Assembly: GCA_021777475.1 (NCBI GenBank) | Contig: JAJYDM010000007.1 | Span: forward strand, 1-45,296 | DNA length: 45,296 nt | Direction: 5' to 3' | Source of the DNA: Actinomycetes bacterium | GTDB taxonomy: Bacteria > Actinomycetota > Acidimicrobiia > Acidimicrobiales > Acidimicrobiaceae | Shown here: positions 14,789 to 23,357 of the stretch, piece by piece | How the letters are laid out: each line of letters starts with the position of its first letter | Position numbering within the stretch: the stretch's first letter is position 1 | The notes under the pieces: generated by a model | Told to the model about the DNA's origin: nothing | Databases searched by the model: none | What the model saw: only the letters and a program-made list of their open reading frames with translations | Program-made: the position numbers and the translations under genes

Positions 14789-16282
14789 GTGGAAATCAAC
14801 CAAAACGAACCAAATGACACTCCTGAGGCAAAAGGTGCCGGGGACCTAGGTTCGCGAGACACCTTTGAAAACTCTTCCGAAATAAACGAGTCAGTTGCCG
14901 CACCTTCCAATGGAGATGCCACGGAACTCGATTCAACTACCGATTCTCTCCCAGGCAACCAAATTCCCGGAGCCGAAATCCAGGAAGCGCAGCTTCTTGG
15001 CGATGAAGAGACCACCGATTCTCTACCTTCTATCCCCAAGCCATTCCCGGAACCTGATTACCCCCTCTCAGGTCCCGGGAATGGTGCCCCCACCAAGAGG
15101 AAGAGGGCAAAAAGAGAACGGAAACCACTATCCCCGCTTGCCAAAGCGGTTACAGTAGCCGCTGTCGTATCTCTCATCCTTGGCGGTTCGGCCGGGGCCG
15201 TTGTAGCCAAGCTGACATCATCCAATACGTCTAAGACAACTGTCATCACCACACCGAGTACCAATGGCACTGTCACTGCCACACCTACCGACATACAAGG
15301 AATTTTGTCCAAGGTTGAGCCCGCTGTAGTCGACATTCAAACAAGCGGGACAATAACCCAGGGCGGATTCTTTGGAGGCACACAACAATTTCAAGCCGCT
15401 GGAACTGGAATGATAATTACTTCCAATGGAGAGGTGCTCACCAACAATCACGTCATTGCAAACGCGTCCACCATCAAGGTCCAACTGTTCAATCAGACAA
15501 AATTGTACAATGCGACCGTCATTGGCGCTGATCCATCACATGACGTGGCGGTCATCAAGATCCAGGGCGTATCAAACCTTCCCACCGTCACATTCGGAAA
15601 ATCATCGAGCCTTCAAGTTGGTGATTCCGTAGTGGCAGTGGGTAATGCCTTGGCGCTGCAGGGCCTGCCTACGGTTACGCAAGGAATTGTCTCAGGTTTG
15701 CACAGATCGATATCGACAGGCTCCAACGGCACAACGGCCGGACCAACTACTCTGACTGACATGATCCAGACTGACGCGCCAATAAATCCAGGTAACTCTG
15801 GTGGCCCGTTGGTGAACTCAAGCGGTCAAGTGATCGGCATGAACACCGCAATCATTGCCAGTACCGGCTCCGAGCCGACACAAAACATCGGCTTTGCAGA
15901 GGCAATCGATTCGGTACTGCCAATTGTCCATCAGATTGAAGCCCACCCGAATACATCCACCAGCACGATAACCAGCGGCAAGGCGTTCCTTGGAGTTGAC
16001 ATCGAAACCTTGACGCCACAGATCGCGGCCCAGCTTGGCCTGCCTTCAAACCTATCGGGCGTTATCGTAATTCAGGTGGTGCCTGGTTCTCCGGCAAGCA
16101 CTGCAGGCATCACAGCCGGTTCAGTTATAACCAAGGTCGACAATACAACAGTGAAGACGGCAGCAGAGCTGGTAACGGCAATCCAAAAGAAAGCGGCTGG
16201 GGATCGAGTCACCATCTATTGGACAAATAGCAGCGGATCTGGGTCGGCAGTCGTCACACTGGGAAGTGCACCAACCGCCTGA
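14789..16282 (+). CDS. HtrA/DegP-family membrane serine protease with PDZ domain
   Basis: A 497-residue protease from the GTG at 14789, preceded by AGGTGG with five bases spacing (a longer ATG frame from 14741 exists). Residues 1-105 are acidic and disordered, a basic stretch precedes one TM (about 118-142), then a Thr-rich linker and a trypsin-like domain with His in TNNHVIA (about 221), Asp in SHDVAVI (about 252) and Ser in GNSGGPLV (about 337), then a C-terminal PDZ domain (GVIVIQVVPGSPA). The protease domain should face outside and degrade or sense misfolded envelope proteins. A response regulator and a kinase follow, as in the mycobacterial pepD-mprAB set, though here the protease gene comes first. 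Confidence 0.94.
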   Translation: MEINQNEPNDTPEAKGAGDLGSRDTFENSSEINESVAAPSNGDATELDSTTDSLPGNQIPGAEIQEAQLLGDEETTDSLPSIPKPFPEPDYPLSGPGNGAPTKRKRAKRERKPLSPLAKAVTVAAVVSLILGGSAGAVVAKLTSSNTSKTTVITTPSTNGTVTATPTDIQGILSKVEPAVVDIQTSGTITQGGFFGGTQQFQAAGTGMIITSNGEVLTNNHVIANASTIKVQLFNQTKLYNATVIGADPSHDVAVIKIQGVSNLPTVTFGKSSSLQVGDSVVAVGNALALQGLPTVTQGIVSGLHRSISTGSNGTTAGPTTLTDMIQTDAPINPGNSGGPLVNSSGQVIGMNTAIIASTGSEPTQNIGFAEAIDSVLPIVHQIEAHPNTSTSTITSGKAFLGVDIETLTPQIAAQLGLPSNLSGVIVIQVVPGSPASTAGITAGSVITKVDNTTVKTAAELVTAIQKKAAGDRVTIYWTNSSGSGSAVVTLGSAPTA

Positions 16283-16286
16283 CCTG

Positions 16287-16308
16287 CACATAGGCTCCAC
16301 ATAGGCTC
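16287..16308 (+). promoter_or_regulatory. 11-bp perfect tandem repeat before the response regulator
   Basis: CACATAGGCTC is repeated twice head to tail (16287-16297, 16298-16308) in the 54-bp gap between htrA and the response regulator. An 11-bp period is one helical turn, the usual layout of OmpR/PhoB-type half-sites, so it may be an autoregulatory box of the downstream regulator. Confidence 0.45.
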
Positions 16309-16336
16309 CAATTCGAACTACAGGGGAACACAATAA

Positions 16337-17056
16337 ATGCAGCCGCTGCAATCCAAGACAGTGATCGGCCGAGTATTGGTGGTCGACGACGAAACACCCA
16401 TAACAGAATTGGTGACCATGGCCCTCAGGTATGAAGGGTACCAGATGGAACAAGCTCATTCGGGACGGGAAGCAATCGAGAAAGTCACACAGTTTCATCC
16501 AGATCTGCTCATTTTGGACATAATGATGCCAGATCTGGATGGTTACGAGGTGGCAAGAAGGCTTCGACAGGAAAACCAGCAAGTTCCAATAGTCTTTTTG
16601 ACCGCAAAGGACTCCACCGAGGACAAAGTTCGTGGGCTGGGCATAGGCGGTGACGACTACGTAACCAAACCTTTCAGCCTCGAAGAACTCTCGGCTCGCG
16701 TTGCGGCCGTACTGAGGCGGACGCGCGGGGACTCCTCCACCTCCACCAGACTTGTCTTTGAGGACTTGGAGCTGGATGAAGAGACGAGAGAGGTATACAG
16801 GGACGGTAACGTAATCGAACTCACGGCGACTGAGTTCCGCCTACTGAGATTCCTCATGTTAAATGCTAGAAGAGTAGTGTCAAAGGCTCAAATTCTGGAC
16901 CATGTCTGGGAATACGACTTTGGCGGCGACGCTAATATTGTCGAAACCTACATCTCCTATCTGAGAAAAAAGATCGGCACTTCAGATGATGCACCCTTGA
17001 TCAAGACGATCAGAGGTGTGGGCTACTCGCTTAGGAGCCAATCAAATCCAAAGTAG
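16337..17056 (+). CDS. OmpR-family response regulator (MprA/TrcR-like)
   Basis: A 239-residue response regulator. Receiver: acidic D17/D18, phosphoacceptor D61 in LILDIMMPDLDG, LTAKD and K111 in TKPFS. Winged-helix DNA-binding domain: LTATEFRLLRFLM, HVWEYDFGGDANIVETYISYLRKK and TIRGVGYSL. ATG start with AGGGGA upstream. It lies 54 bp after htrA and 9 bp before the kinase gene. By analogy with MprA, it probably controls envelope-stress genes including the adjacent protease. Confidence 0.94.
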   Translation: MQPLQSKTVIGRVLVVDDETPITELVTMALRYEGYQMEQAHSGREAIEKVTQFHPDLLILDIMMPDLDGYEVARRLRQENQQVPIVFLTAKDSTEDKVRGLGIGGDDYVTKPFSLEELSARVAAVLRRTRGDSSTSTRLVFEDLELDEETREVYRDGNVIELTATEFRLLRFLMLNARRVVSKAQILDHVWEYDFGGDANIVETYISYLRKKIGTSDDAPLIKTIRGVGYSLRSQSNPK

Positions 17057-17065
17057 GATATTGCC

Positions 17066-18604
17066 GTGCAATGGAAAAAACTGTCACTAAAGGCGAGACT
17101 CGTCGTTGCAGTGACGTCATTGCTGTTCATCGGAATGGTCATAGCCGACATAGCGACCTATTCCGCCCTCAAGTCCTTCTTGGTGACAAAACTCGACCAA
17201 CAACTGGTTGCTTCAGTAACTCCGGCATCGCGATCACTTGCCAGGGCGATGCTAGGAGAAAATGTAAGTCAGTCAGAATTTGCATTCGTACCATTTGGCA
17301 GTTATGGCGAATTGATCACCAGCAACGGGTCGTCTTTTGTTGCCGCATTTGTTCAGAATCCATCTCAGGCGGGTTCTCCGCCAACGCTACCCTCAATCAC
17401 TCCCAAGAACAATCCGGTTGCCTTGAACCGGCCATTCAATGTGGCCAGCACCGGTGATCCCAACCTTCATTACAGGGTCATCGCAGAGAAGAACTCGACC
17501 ACCGGTGCGATAACCATTTTGGCAATTCCCTTAACCGGCGTTGCAGCAACTCTGGGCCGCCTGGTCTTAATTGAAATCCTTGTCTCGCTCTCCGTCCTGA
17601 TTGTTCTGGCGGCCCTTGGAACTTATCTTGTAGGATTAGGTCTGAGACCTCTTGACAAGATGGCAGAAACTGCCAATGAAATCTCCGAGGGTAACCTCTC
17701 GGCAAGGGTCGAGACAAAGGACAACCAGGCAACCGAAGTTGCCCGGCTTGCGAAAGCCCTGAACTCGATGCTTAGCCAACTCGTCACGGCCCTGGAACGC
17801 AGAGGCCAGTCGGAGGCTAAACTTCGCCGATTCGTTGCCGACGCATCTCATGAACTGCGAACCCCGCTGACGTCGATTCGGGGGTACGCCGAACTAGTGA
17901 GACAAAGGTCGGGCACACTTGATGAGTCAGAAACAAAACGAGCGATGGAGAGGATCGAATCGGAATCGATCCGCATGGGGAGTCTCGTAGAGGATCTGCT
18001 CTTGCTGGCGAGACTTGACCAAAACCGGCCGGTCGAAAAGCTGCCAGTTGATTTCACAGAACTTGTGAACGACTTGATCCAGGATATCCGAACTGTCGAA
18101 CCTTGCAGAAATATAGAAGCATCTGTGGAGGACGACCTTTGGATCATCGGCGACAAAAACCGCATCACCCAGGTGATCTCAAATCTGTTTTCTAATCTGC
18201 GATTTCATACCCCCGAATGCACTCCTGCAAGAGTCTCGCTCGGACACATTCAACCGAACGAGCTTAGACAATTTGAAGGCCTCGGCCTTGTGAGGGCCGA
18301 CGACGACGACTTCACCGTCCCTTCTGAAGGCAAGTATGAAATCATTCGTTTCGCGCTGGTTGATTCCGGCCAAGGGATAGAAAAGTCAGCCCTCAAAAAC
18401 GTTTTCGAGAGGTTCTATCGGACTGAGTCTTCACGGTCTCGTGATTCCGGCGGAACTGGACTTGGACTTTCGCTGGTCGCATCGATAATTCGAGCACACG
18501 GTGGAAGTGCCTGGGTCGCCAGTGAAGGCCTCTCAAAAGGTACAACCTTTGGATTTGACCTGCTGATCGACGTCTCTGAAATCAATGATTCGGCCGATTT
18601 ATAG
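17066..18604 (+). CDS. Two-component sensor histidine kinase (MprB-like)
   Basis: A 512-residue membrane kinase with TM1 about 12-30, a ~135-residue outer sensor region, TM2 about 166-191, HAMP to ~245, H-box FVADASHELRTPLTSIRGYAEL with H262, N-box region NLFSNLRFHTP, then a longer than usual acidic insert (RADDDDF) before DSGQGI, and GGTGLGLSLV. GTG start, with GGATA upstream. Translationally close to the response regulator, its likely partner. The insert between the N-box and the ATP lid is slightly unusual but does not remove a motif. Confidence 0.93.
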   Translation: MQWKKLSLKARLVVAVTSLLFIGMVIADIATYSALKSFLVTKLDQQLVASVTPASRSLARAMLGENVSQSEFAFVPFGSYGELITSNGSSFVAAFVQNPSQAGSPPTLPSITPKNNPVALNRPFNVASTGDPNLHYRVIAEKNSTTGAITILAIPLTGVAATLGRLVLIEILVSLSVLIVLAALGTYLVGLGLRPLDKMAETANEISEGNLSARVETKDNQATEVARLAKALNSMLSQLVTALERRGQSEAKLRRFVADASHELRTPLTSIRGYAELVRQRSGTLDESETKRAMERIESESIRMGSLVEDLLLLARLDQNRPVEKLPVDFTELVNDLIQDIRTVEPCRNIEASVEDDLWIIGDKNRITQVISNLFSNLRFHTPECTPARVSLGHIQPNELRQFEGLGLVRADDDDFTVPSEGKYEIIRFALVDSGQGIEKSALKNVFERFYRTESSRSRDSGGTGLGLSLVASIIRAHGGSAWVASEGLSKGTTFGFDLLIDVSEINDSADL

Positions 18605-18640
18605 CCCATTACTGCTCAACCTGAACCTACCGAAATGGGC
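18604..18640 (+). terminator. Possible hairpin after the kinase gene
   Basis: GCCCATT (18604-18610) and AATGGGC (18634-18640) can pair around a 23-base loop directly at the kinase stop codon. There is no T-run next to it, so this is only a weak terminator candidate. Confidence 0.3.
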
Positions 18641-18747
18641 AATCACTCGTATGACAGCGTCAACAGCTACTGGAATTTGTCCAATAAAATCAAGTTTTTT
18701 GGCGCAACCGGTGGCTTGAGCCCAAAATCTTTGCAAGACTCTGTGAA

Positions 18748-19509
18748 ATGGAGCTAAATGAGTTGATAAACCATTTCAAGCAAGAATGCCAGCAATTCGC
18801 CACCTTATGCGCCCCGGTACTTGATCATGCCGTGCCGAGCTGTCCCGGCTGGACTGTTCAAGATCTCATAGAACACCTTGGAACAGTTCATCGCAGAGCG
18901 GCTTTGCGCGTGGGAACAGACGTTGATCCAACTGGTTACGAGCTTAATCTTCCAACCGAATCTTCGGAGATACTCACTTGGTTCAACGAAGGCTGGCAAA
19001 ACCTCTACCAAATATTTACCACCTATCCGGCCGACTATAAGGCTTGGAACTGGAGCGGGAAAGACCAGACACTTGAATGGATGATCAGGCGGCAAGCTCA
19101 TGAGGCTGCAGTCCACCGTTTCGACGCCGAACTTGCACACATGGGAATTCCAAGTGTAAATGCCATCAAGTCATTACCAGCCGAATCAATACCGTTCGGA
19201 TTTGCACCACTATTCGCGAAGGATGGAATCGACGAAAGACTCGATGTCACAATTGCCAGCCGAAGGAACCTCGTGGGCTCGTTACCAGGATCTCTACATC
19301 TGCACGCAACCGACATAGATGCCGAATGGACAATCAGGCTGACCGACGGAGTCATGACCATTGACAGAGGACATCAAAAAGCGGATGCCGCGATCAAGGC
19401 AACGGCTTCGGAATTGTATCTATGGAGCTGGGGTCGTCTGCCTGCGGACATACTTCTGTGTTTTGGCGATTTGGAGGTTATTGATGCATGGAAAAAGCTC
19501 CCCGCCTAA
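18748..19509 (+). CDS. Maleylpyruvate isomerase family (mycothiol-dependent, DinB-like) protein
   Basis: A 253-residue protein of the maleylpyruvate isomerase N-terminal fold. The metal-site histidines are visible in PGWTVQDLIEHLGTVHR (~33-49) and in RRQAHEAAVHRFDAE (~115-128). The C-terminal half resembles the MDMPI C-terminal domain (ASELYLWSWGRLP). Members use mycothiol as thiol cofactor, which fits an actinobacterium, but the actual substrate is rarely known. ATG start. The last codons form the left arm of a strong terminator hairpin, with the stop codon in the loop. Confidence 0.88.
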   Translation: MELNELINHFKQECQQFATLCAPVLDHAVPSCPGWTVQDLIEHLGTVHRRAALRVGTDVDPTGYELNLPTESSEILTWFNEGWQNLYQIFTTYPADYKAWNWSGKDQTLEWMIRRQAHEAAVHRFDAELAHMGIPSVNAIKSLPAESIPFGFAPLFAKDGIDERLDVTIASRRNLVGSLPGSLHLHATDIDAEWTIRLTDGVMTIDRGHQKADAAIKATASELYLWSWGRLPADILLCFGDLEVIDAWKKLPA

Positions 19510-19525
19510 GGCGGGGAGCTTTTTC
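19491..19525. terminator. Bidirectional terminator with the TAA stop codon in its loop
   Basis: Two perfect 16-base arms (19491-19506 and 19510-19525) surround the three-base loop TAA, which is the stop codon of the upstream gene. The arms end in five A/T bases plus GC-rich stems (GCTCCCCGCC), so both strands carry a U-run after the stem: a textbook two-way intrinsic terminator between the convergent isomerase-like gene and sufB. Confidence 0.92.
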
Positions 19526-19560
19526 ATCTGCTAGGAAGCCTCCGGCAGAACCAAAAACCT

Positions 19561-20961
19561 CTATCCGATCGAACCATCCATCTGAAGTTCGATCAACCGG
19601 CTCCATTCGACGGCATACTCCATCGGAAGCGTCCTTGTTACCGGCTCAATGAAGCCATTGACGATCAGACCCATGGCCTGTGACTCCGACAGCCCGCGAG
19701 ACATAAGATAGAACAGCTGCTCATTTCCAATCTTGGAAACTGTCGCCTCATGTCCAATCTGGGCATCGCGTTCGTTGACTTCCATATATGGCTTGGTTTC
19801 TGAAATTGAATGATCGTCAAGCAGCAAAGCGTCACATCGGACAAAGCTTCGTGAACCCTTCGCCCCCTCATCCACATGGACCAACCCTCTATATGTCGAT
19901 GTCCCCCCATCTTTGGAGATGGACTTCGAAATGATCGTAGAGCTTGTCTCTGGTGCCGCGTGAACCATCTTTGCACCGGCGTCCTGATGCTGGCCTTGTC
20001 CGGCATATGCCACTGAAAGAACTTCGCCGGAAGCCTTGGGCCCGACAAGGTACACAGCTGGATACTTCATGGTCAAACGCGAACCGATGTTGCCGTCGAT
20101 CCACTCAACCCGGGCTTCAGCCTCAGCTCGAGCCCTTTTGGTAACGAGGTTGTACACGTTGTTTGACCAGTTTTGTATTGTGGTGTAAGTAATCCTTGAA
20201 CCTGGCTTGGCGATGAGTTCCACGACTGCCGAGTGAAGGGAATCGGTTGAATAGACAGGGGCTGAACATCCCTCGATGTAGTGAACCTGCGACCCCTCGT
20301 CGGCAATTATGAGCGTACGCTCGAACTGCCCCATGTTCTCCGCATTGATCCTGAAATACGCTTGCAGCGGCATCTCAACTTTGACGCCTGGTGGTATGTA
20401 TATAAACGACCCCCCGGACCACACTGCACTGTTCAAAGCCGCAAACTTGTTGTCATTTGGGGGAATGATCGTCCCGAAATGTGCACGGACAAGATCTGGA
20501 TACTCCCGCAAAGCCGTATCCATATCGGTAAAAATAACGCCCTGCGCTGCAAGGTCTTCCCTATTCTTGTGGTACACAACCTCAGACTCGTACTGAGCTG
20601 TCACCCCAGAAAGGTACTTGCGCTCTGCCTCGGGAATTCCCAACTTTTCATAAGTGCGTTTAACCGATTCCGGAAGCTGATCCCAGGAACTCACCTGCTT
20701 TTCAGTCGGCTTTATATAGTAAAAAATATCGTTGAAATCAAGGTCAGGCATATTGACTGCGAACCATGGGAGCATAGGTTTTTTCTCAAAATACCTAAGA
20801 GAGCGCAATCTAAACTCCCGCATCCACTCAGGTTCGCCTTTCATCCAAGACATCTCTTTGACGATCTCTTGATTAAGACCCTTCTTCGGCTTAAAGACAT
20901 AGTCCTCGACATCCGCCCAACCAAGTTGATATTTGCCGAGATCTAGACCAGCTGTAGACAT
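19561..20961 (-). CDS. sufB: Fe-S cluster assembly scaffold SufB, free-standing
   Basis: SufB is the scaffold subunit on which clusters are assembled within SufBC2D. The 466 residues show the standard SufB order: N-terminal WGWADV-like segment and FRLRSLRYFEK, IYIPPGVKVEMPLQAYFRIN, IEGCSAPVYSTDSLHSAVVEL (~229-249), TIQNWSNNVYNLVTKRA, and the conserved Cys in VRCDALLLDD (C376) near GHEATVSKIG. ATG start with AGGCGG seven bases upstream. It stands alone, 7 kb from sufD and 14.5 kb from sufC1SU, closed by a shared terminator and preceded by the palindrome also found before sufC1. Confidence 0.96.
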   Translation of the reverse strand: MSTAGLDLGKYQLGWADVEDYVFKPKKGLNQEIVKEMSWMKGEPEWMREFRLRSLRYFEKKPMLPWFAVNMPDLDFNDIFYYIKPTEKQVSSWDQLPESVKRTYEKLGIPEAERKYLSGVTAQYESEVVYHKNREDLAAQGVIFTDMDTALREYPDLVRAHFGTIIPPNDNKFAALNSAVWSGGSFIYIPPGVKVEMPLQAYFRINAENMGQFERTLIIADEGSQVHYIEGCSAPVYSTDSLHSAVVELIAKPGSRITYTTIQNWSNNVYNLVTKRARAEAEARVEWIDGNIGSRLTMKYPAVYLVGPKASGEVLSVAYAGQGQHQDAGAKMVHAAPETSSTIISKSISKDGGTSTYRGLVHVDEGAKGSRSFVRCDALLLDDHSISETKPYMEVNERDAQIGHEATVSKIGNEQLFYLMSRGLSESQAMGLIVNGFIEPVTRTLPMEYAVEWSRLIELQMDGSIG

Positions 20962-21036
20962 TATCGATCCGCCTTCAGAACTTGAAAAACACCTCTTTGG
21001 ATCACTCTCACAGATATATTCTAGGGCTTTGACAAA

Positions 21037-21060
21037 TTATCCCTATCTGGATAGTAATAA
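21037..21060 (-). promoter_or_regulatory. Palindromic operator candidate upstream of sufB
   Basis: On the coding strand of sufB the core reads CTATCCAGATAGG, against CTATCGAGATAGG before sufC1. The full 24-bp element has arms matching at nine of eleven positions. Its centre is about 87 bp before the sufB ATG, overlapping a possible -35 region; TAGAAT 17-18 bp on could be the -10. A common suf regulator is inferred. Confidence 0.6.
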
Positions 21061-21143
21061 CTATGCCACTTTTTCTTGTTCTTGCCAAGACATGAACCCG
21101 GCCAAACCGAAAAAACTATAAATTTCAACTAGCCTTGGCAGGA

Positions 21144-23207
21144 ATGACAACTTTAGAAGACTTGTTCCAAAGCGCGGGCGCTCCTCCGAAAGCTGAGAAA
21201 CTCCCAGTCACCCTTACACACTTCGAAAACGATCGGATTGACGAGTACTACTGGATGCGCGATAGAGAATCGCCCAAAGTCGCCGACCTGCTCATGGAGG
21301 AAAACTCATACACGAAAAGAGTTATGAGCGAGTTGGAGGACCTGGAAAATCGTCTCTTTGGTGAAATCAGGGAGCGGGTTAAAGAGACCGACCTTTCCGT
21401 TCCCGTTCGAAAGGGCAACTACTTATACTTCTCCAAGACAGAGGAGGGAAAACAGTATCCCATTCACGTCAGAAGGAGGGTCGACAAGGAATCAGAGGAG
21501 ACACTCCTGGACGAGAATCAAGAATCCATTGGACACGATTTCTTTGCCTTGGGCGGGCTGTCGATCTCGCCAAATGAGGGCCTTATCGCTTATCTGACGG
21601 ACATTGATGGCTCTGAACTATACACTCTCACGATCCGAAATATATCGGAGCCCGAAAAGATATTGGCACAACTTGAAGAGTGCTACTACGGCATTGCATG
21701 GTCACTCGATTCCAAGTTTGTATTTTTCACAAAGACAGACACCCAGATGCGTCCCTATCAAGTATGGAGATTGGATCTCGAAGAAGGTAAAGCTGAACTG
21801 GTATTTCAAGAAGATGATGAAGGCTACTTCGTCGGGATCGGAACCACAAAGGACGACAGGTTCATAGTTGTCGACGCGGCCTCGAAAACCACTAGCCAGA
21901 TTTTCCTAATCGACGCCTACTCTCCCCTGAGACCACCAGAACGCTTCACCGAGAGAGTCAAGGGCCTGGAATACTCCATCGAGCATTGGCGAGACAAGTT
22001 CTTCGTAGTAACGAACCGCGACAATCCCGACTTTAGCCTCATGGTGGTGGACCAAGGCACCAATGACCACAGATACTGGGAACCATATCTCGAAATCACT
22101 CAAGGTGTTCGTCTGCTCGAAATTGAAGTCTTTTCCGACTTCATAGCGATAGAAGAGAGGCATCAGGCGACCACGCGACTGCGCGTAATCGACCTGCGCT
22201 CAAGAGCAATCTACGAAGTGCCCAAGACAGAAGAAGTGTCGTCAATCTACATTGGAGAGAACGAGGAGTTCGACTCCAAAGTGCTCAGATATGAATACTC
22301 TTCGATGATCACCCCCAGATCGGTCTTCGATCTTGACCTGGAATCTAGGTCATCCACTCTCCTCAAGCAGACTGAAGTATTAGGTGATTTCGCAAGCTCC
22401 AACTACACCACCTTCAGGGTCTGGGCCGATTCGAGAGACGGCACAAAGATCCCAATTTCCGTACTCTGTCGTTCAGACATCATCCCAGACGAAAAAGGCC
22501 ATCCAACCCTACTCTATGGGTATGGCTCATATGAGCACTCGATCGATCCAGCTTTCTCTTCGCTTCGACTGAGCCTCATCAATCGCGGTATGGTTTTCGC
22601 CTACGCTCACGTCCGGGGAGGCGGTGAAATGGGCCGAGCCTGGTATCTGGATGGAAAACTTGAAAATAAACCTCATACATTCACAGACTTTATCGATTGC
22701 ACCAGGGCACTCGTAGACCTGGGATGGTCCGATCCCAAAAGAATTGCGGCCAGAGGCGGAAGTGCCGGGGGCATGCTAATGGGAGCAATTGCCAATATGG
22801 CACCTGACCTTTATCGAGCCATTGTTGCCGAAGTTCCGTTTGTGGACTGTCTCACTACGATACTTGATCCCTCCCTACCCCTGACCACCTTTGAGTGGGA
22901 GGAGTGGGGCAACCCGGTTACCGACAAAACGATCTACGACATCATGAAGTCATATGCTCCCTACGAGAACGTGGTCCAAGCTCAGTACCCCTACATGCTT
23001 ATCACGGCGGGAATTAATGACCCCCGTGTCTCGTATTGGGAGCCGGCAAAGTGGGCTCAAAGACTGAGAGATAGGACAATCAACCCCAGAATCATCCTGA
23101 AAACGGAGATGGGAGCCGGCCATCAAGGCCCTTCTGGAAGATACGAGACCTGGCACGATGAAGCGTTTGTCTATGCATTCATTCTGTCAGCGCTAGAGCT
23201 TGAATAG
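21144..23207 (+). CDS. ptrB: Oligopeptidase B / prolyl oligopeptidase family (S9A) protease
   Basis: A 687-residue cytosolic serine peptidase from the ATG at 21144 (TTG at 21135 also possible; neither has an ideal ribosome site). The N-terminal PVTLTHFENDRIDEYYWMRD is the oligopeptidase B signature, followed by a seven-bladed propeller and a C-terminal alpha/beta-hydrolase domain: Ser in RGGSAGG (about 540), Asp in TAGINDPRV (about 626) and His in GAGHQGPSGR (about 660). It cuts short peptides, typically after basic residues in the oligopeptidase B branch. Divergent from sufB and isolated. Confidence 0.93.
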   Translation: MTTLEDLFQSAGAPPKAEKLPVTLTHFENDRIDEYYWMRDRESPKVADLLMEENSYTKRVMSELEDLENRLFGEIRERVKETDLSVPVRKGNYLYFSKTEEGKQYPIHVRRRVDKESEETLLDENQESIGHDFFALGGLSISPNEGLIAYLTDIDGSELYTLTIRNISEPEKILAQLEECYYGIAWSLDSKFVFFTKTDTQMRPYQVWRLDLEEGKAELVFQEDDEGYFVGIGTTKDDRFIVVDAASKTTSQIFLIDAYSPLRPPERFTERVKGLEYSIEHWRDKFFVVTNRDNPDFSLMVVDQGTNDHRYWEPYLEITQGVRLLEIEVFSDFIAIEERHQATTRLRVIDLRSRAIYEVPKTEEVSSIYIGENEEFDSKVLRYEYSSMITPRSVFDLDLESRSSTLLKQTEVLGDFASSNYTTFRVWADSRDGTKIPISVLCRSDIIPDEKGHPTLLYGYGSYEHSIDPAFSSLRLSLINRGMVFAYAHVRGGGEMGRAWYLDGKLENKPHTFTDFIDCTRALVDLGWSDPKRIAARGGSAGGMLMGAIANMAPDLYRAIVAEVPFVDCLTTILDPSLPLTTFEWEEWGNPVTDKTIYDIMKSYAPYENVVQAQYPYMLITAGINDPRVSYWEPAKWAQRLRDRTINPRIILKTEMGAGHQGPSGRYETWHDEAFVYAFILSALELE

Positions 23208-23357
23208 TGACAGTCACCAAAGTGTCAGCTCCAAGCGGTCTTGCATGAGACTTGATATAAAACTGACATGGTTGGCCTGGCAACAAGAATCAGAACTATG
23301 GTCGGCCTATCGTTGCCACTCGCCCATTTCACAAATTATTCGTTAACCCGAACACCC

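Noticed and set aside
20281-20946. Long open frame (221 codons) on the plus strand
   Set aside because: It is fully antisense to sufB, whose motifs are unmistakable, and its translation has no family pattern.
23208-23357. TGACA...TGTCA inverted repeat after the oligopeptidase gene as a terminator
   Set aside because: Only a 5-bp stem with no T-run; too weak to call.
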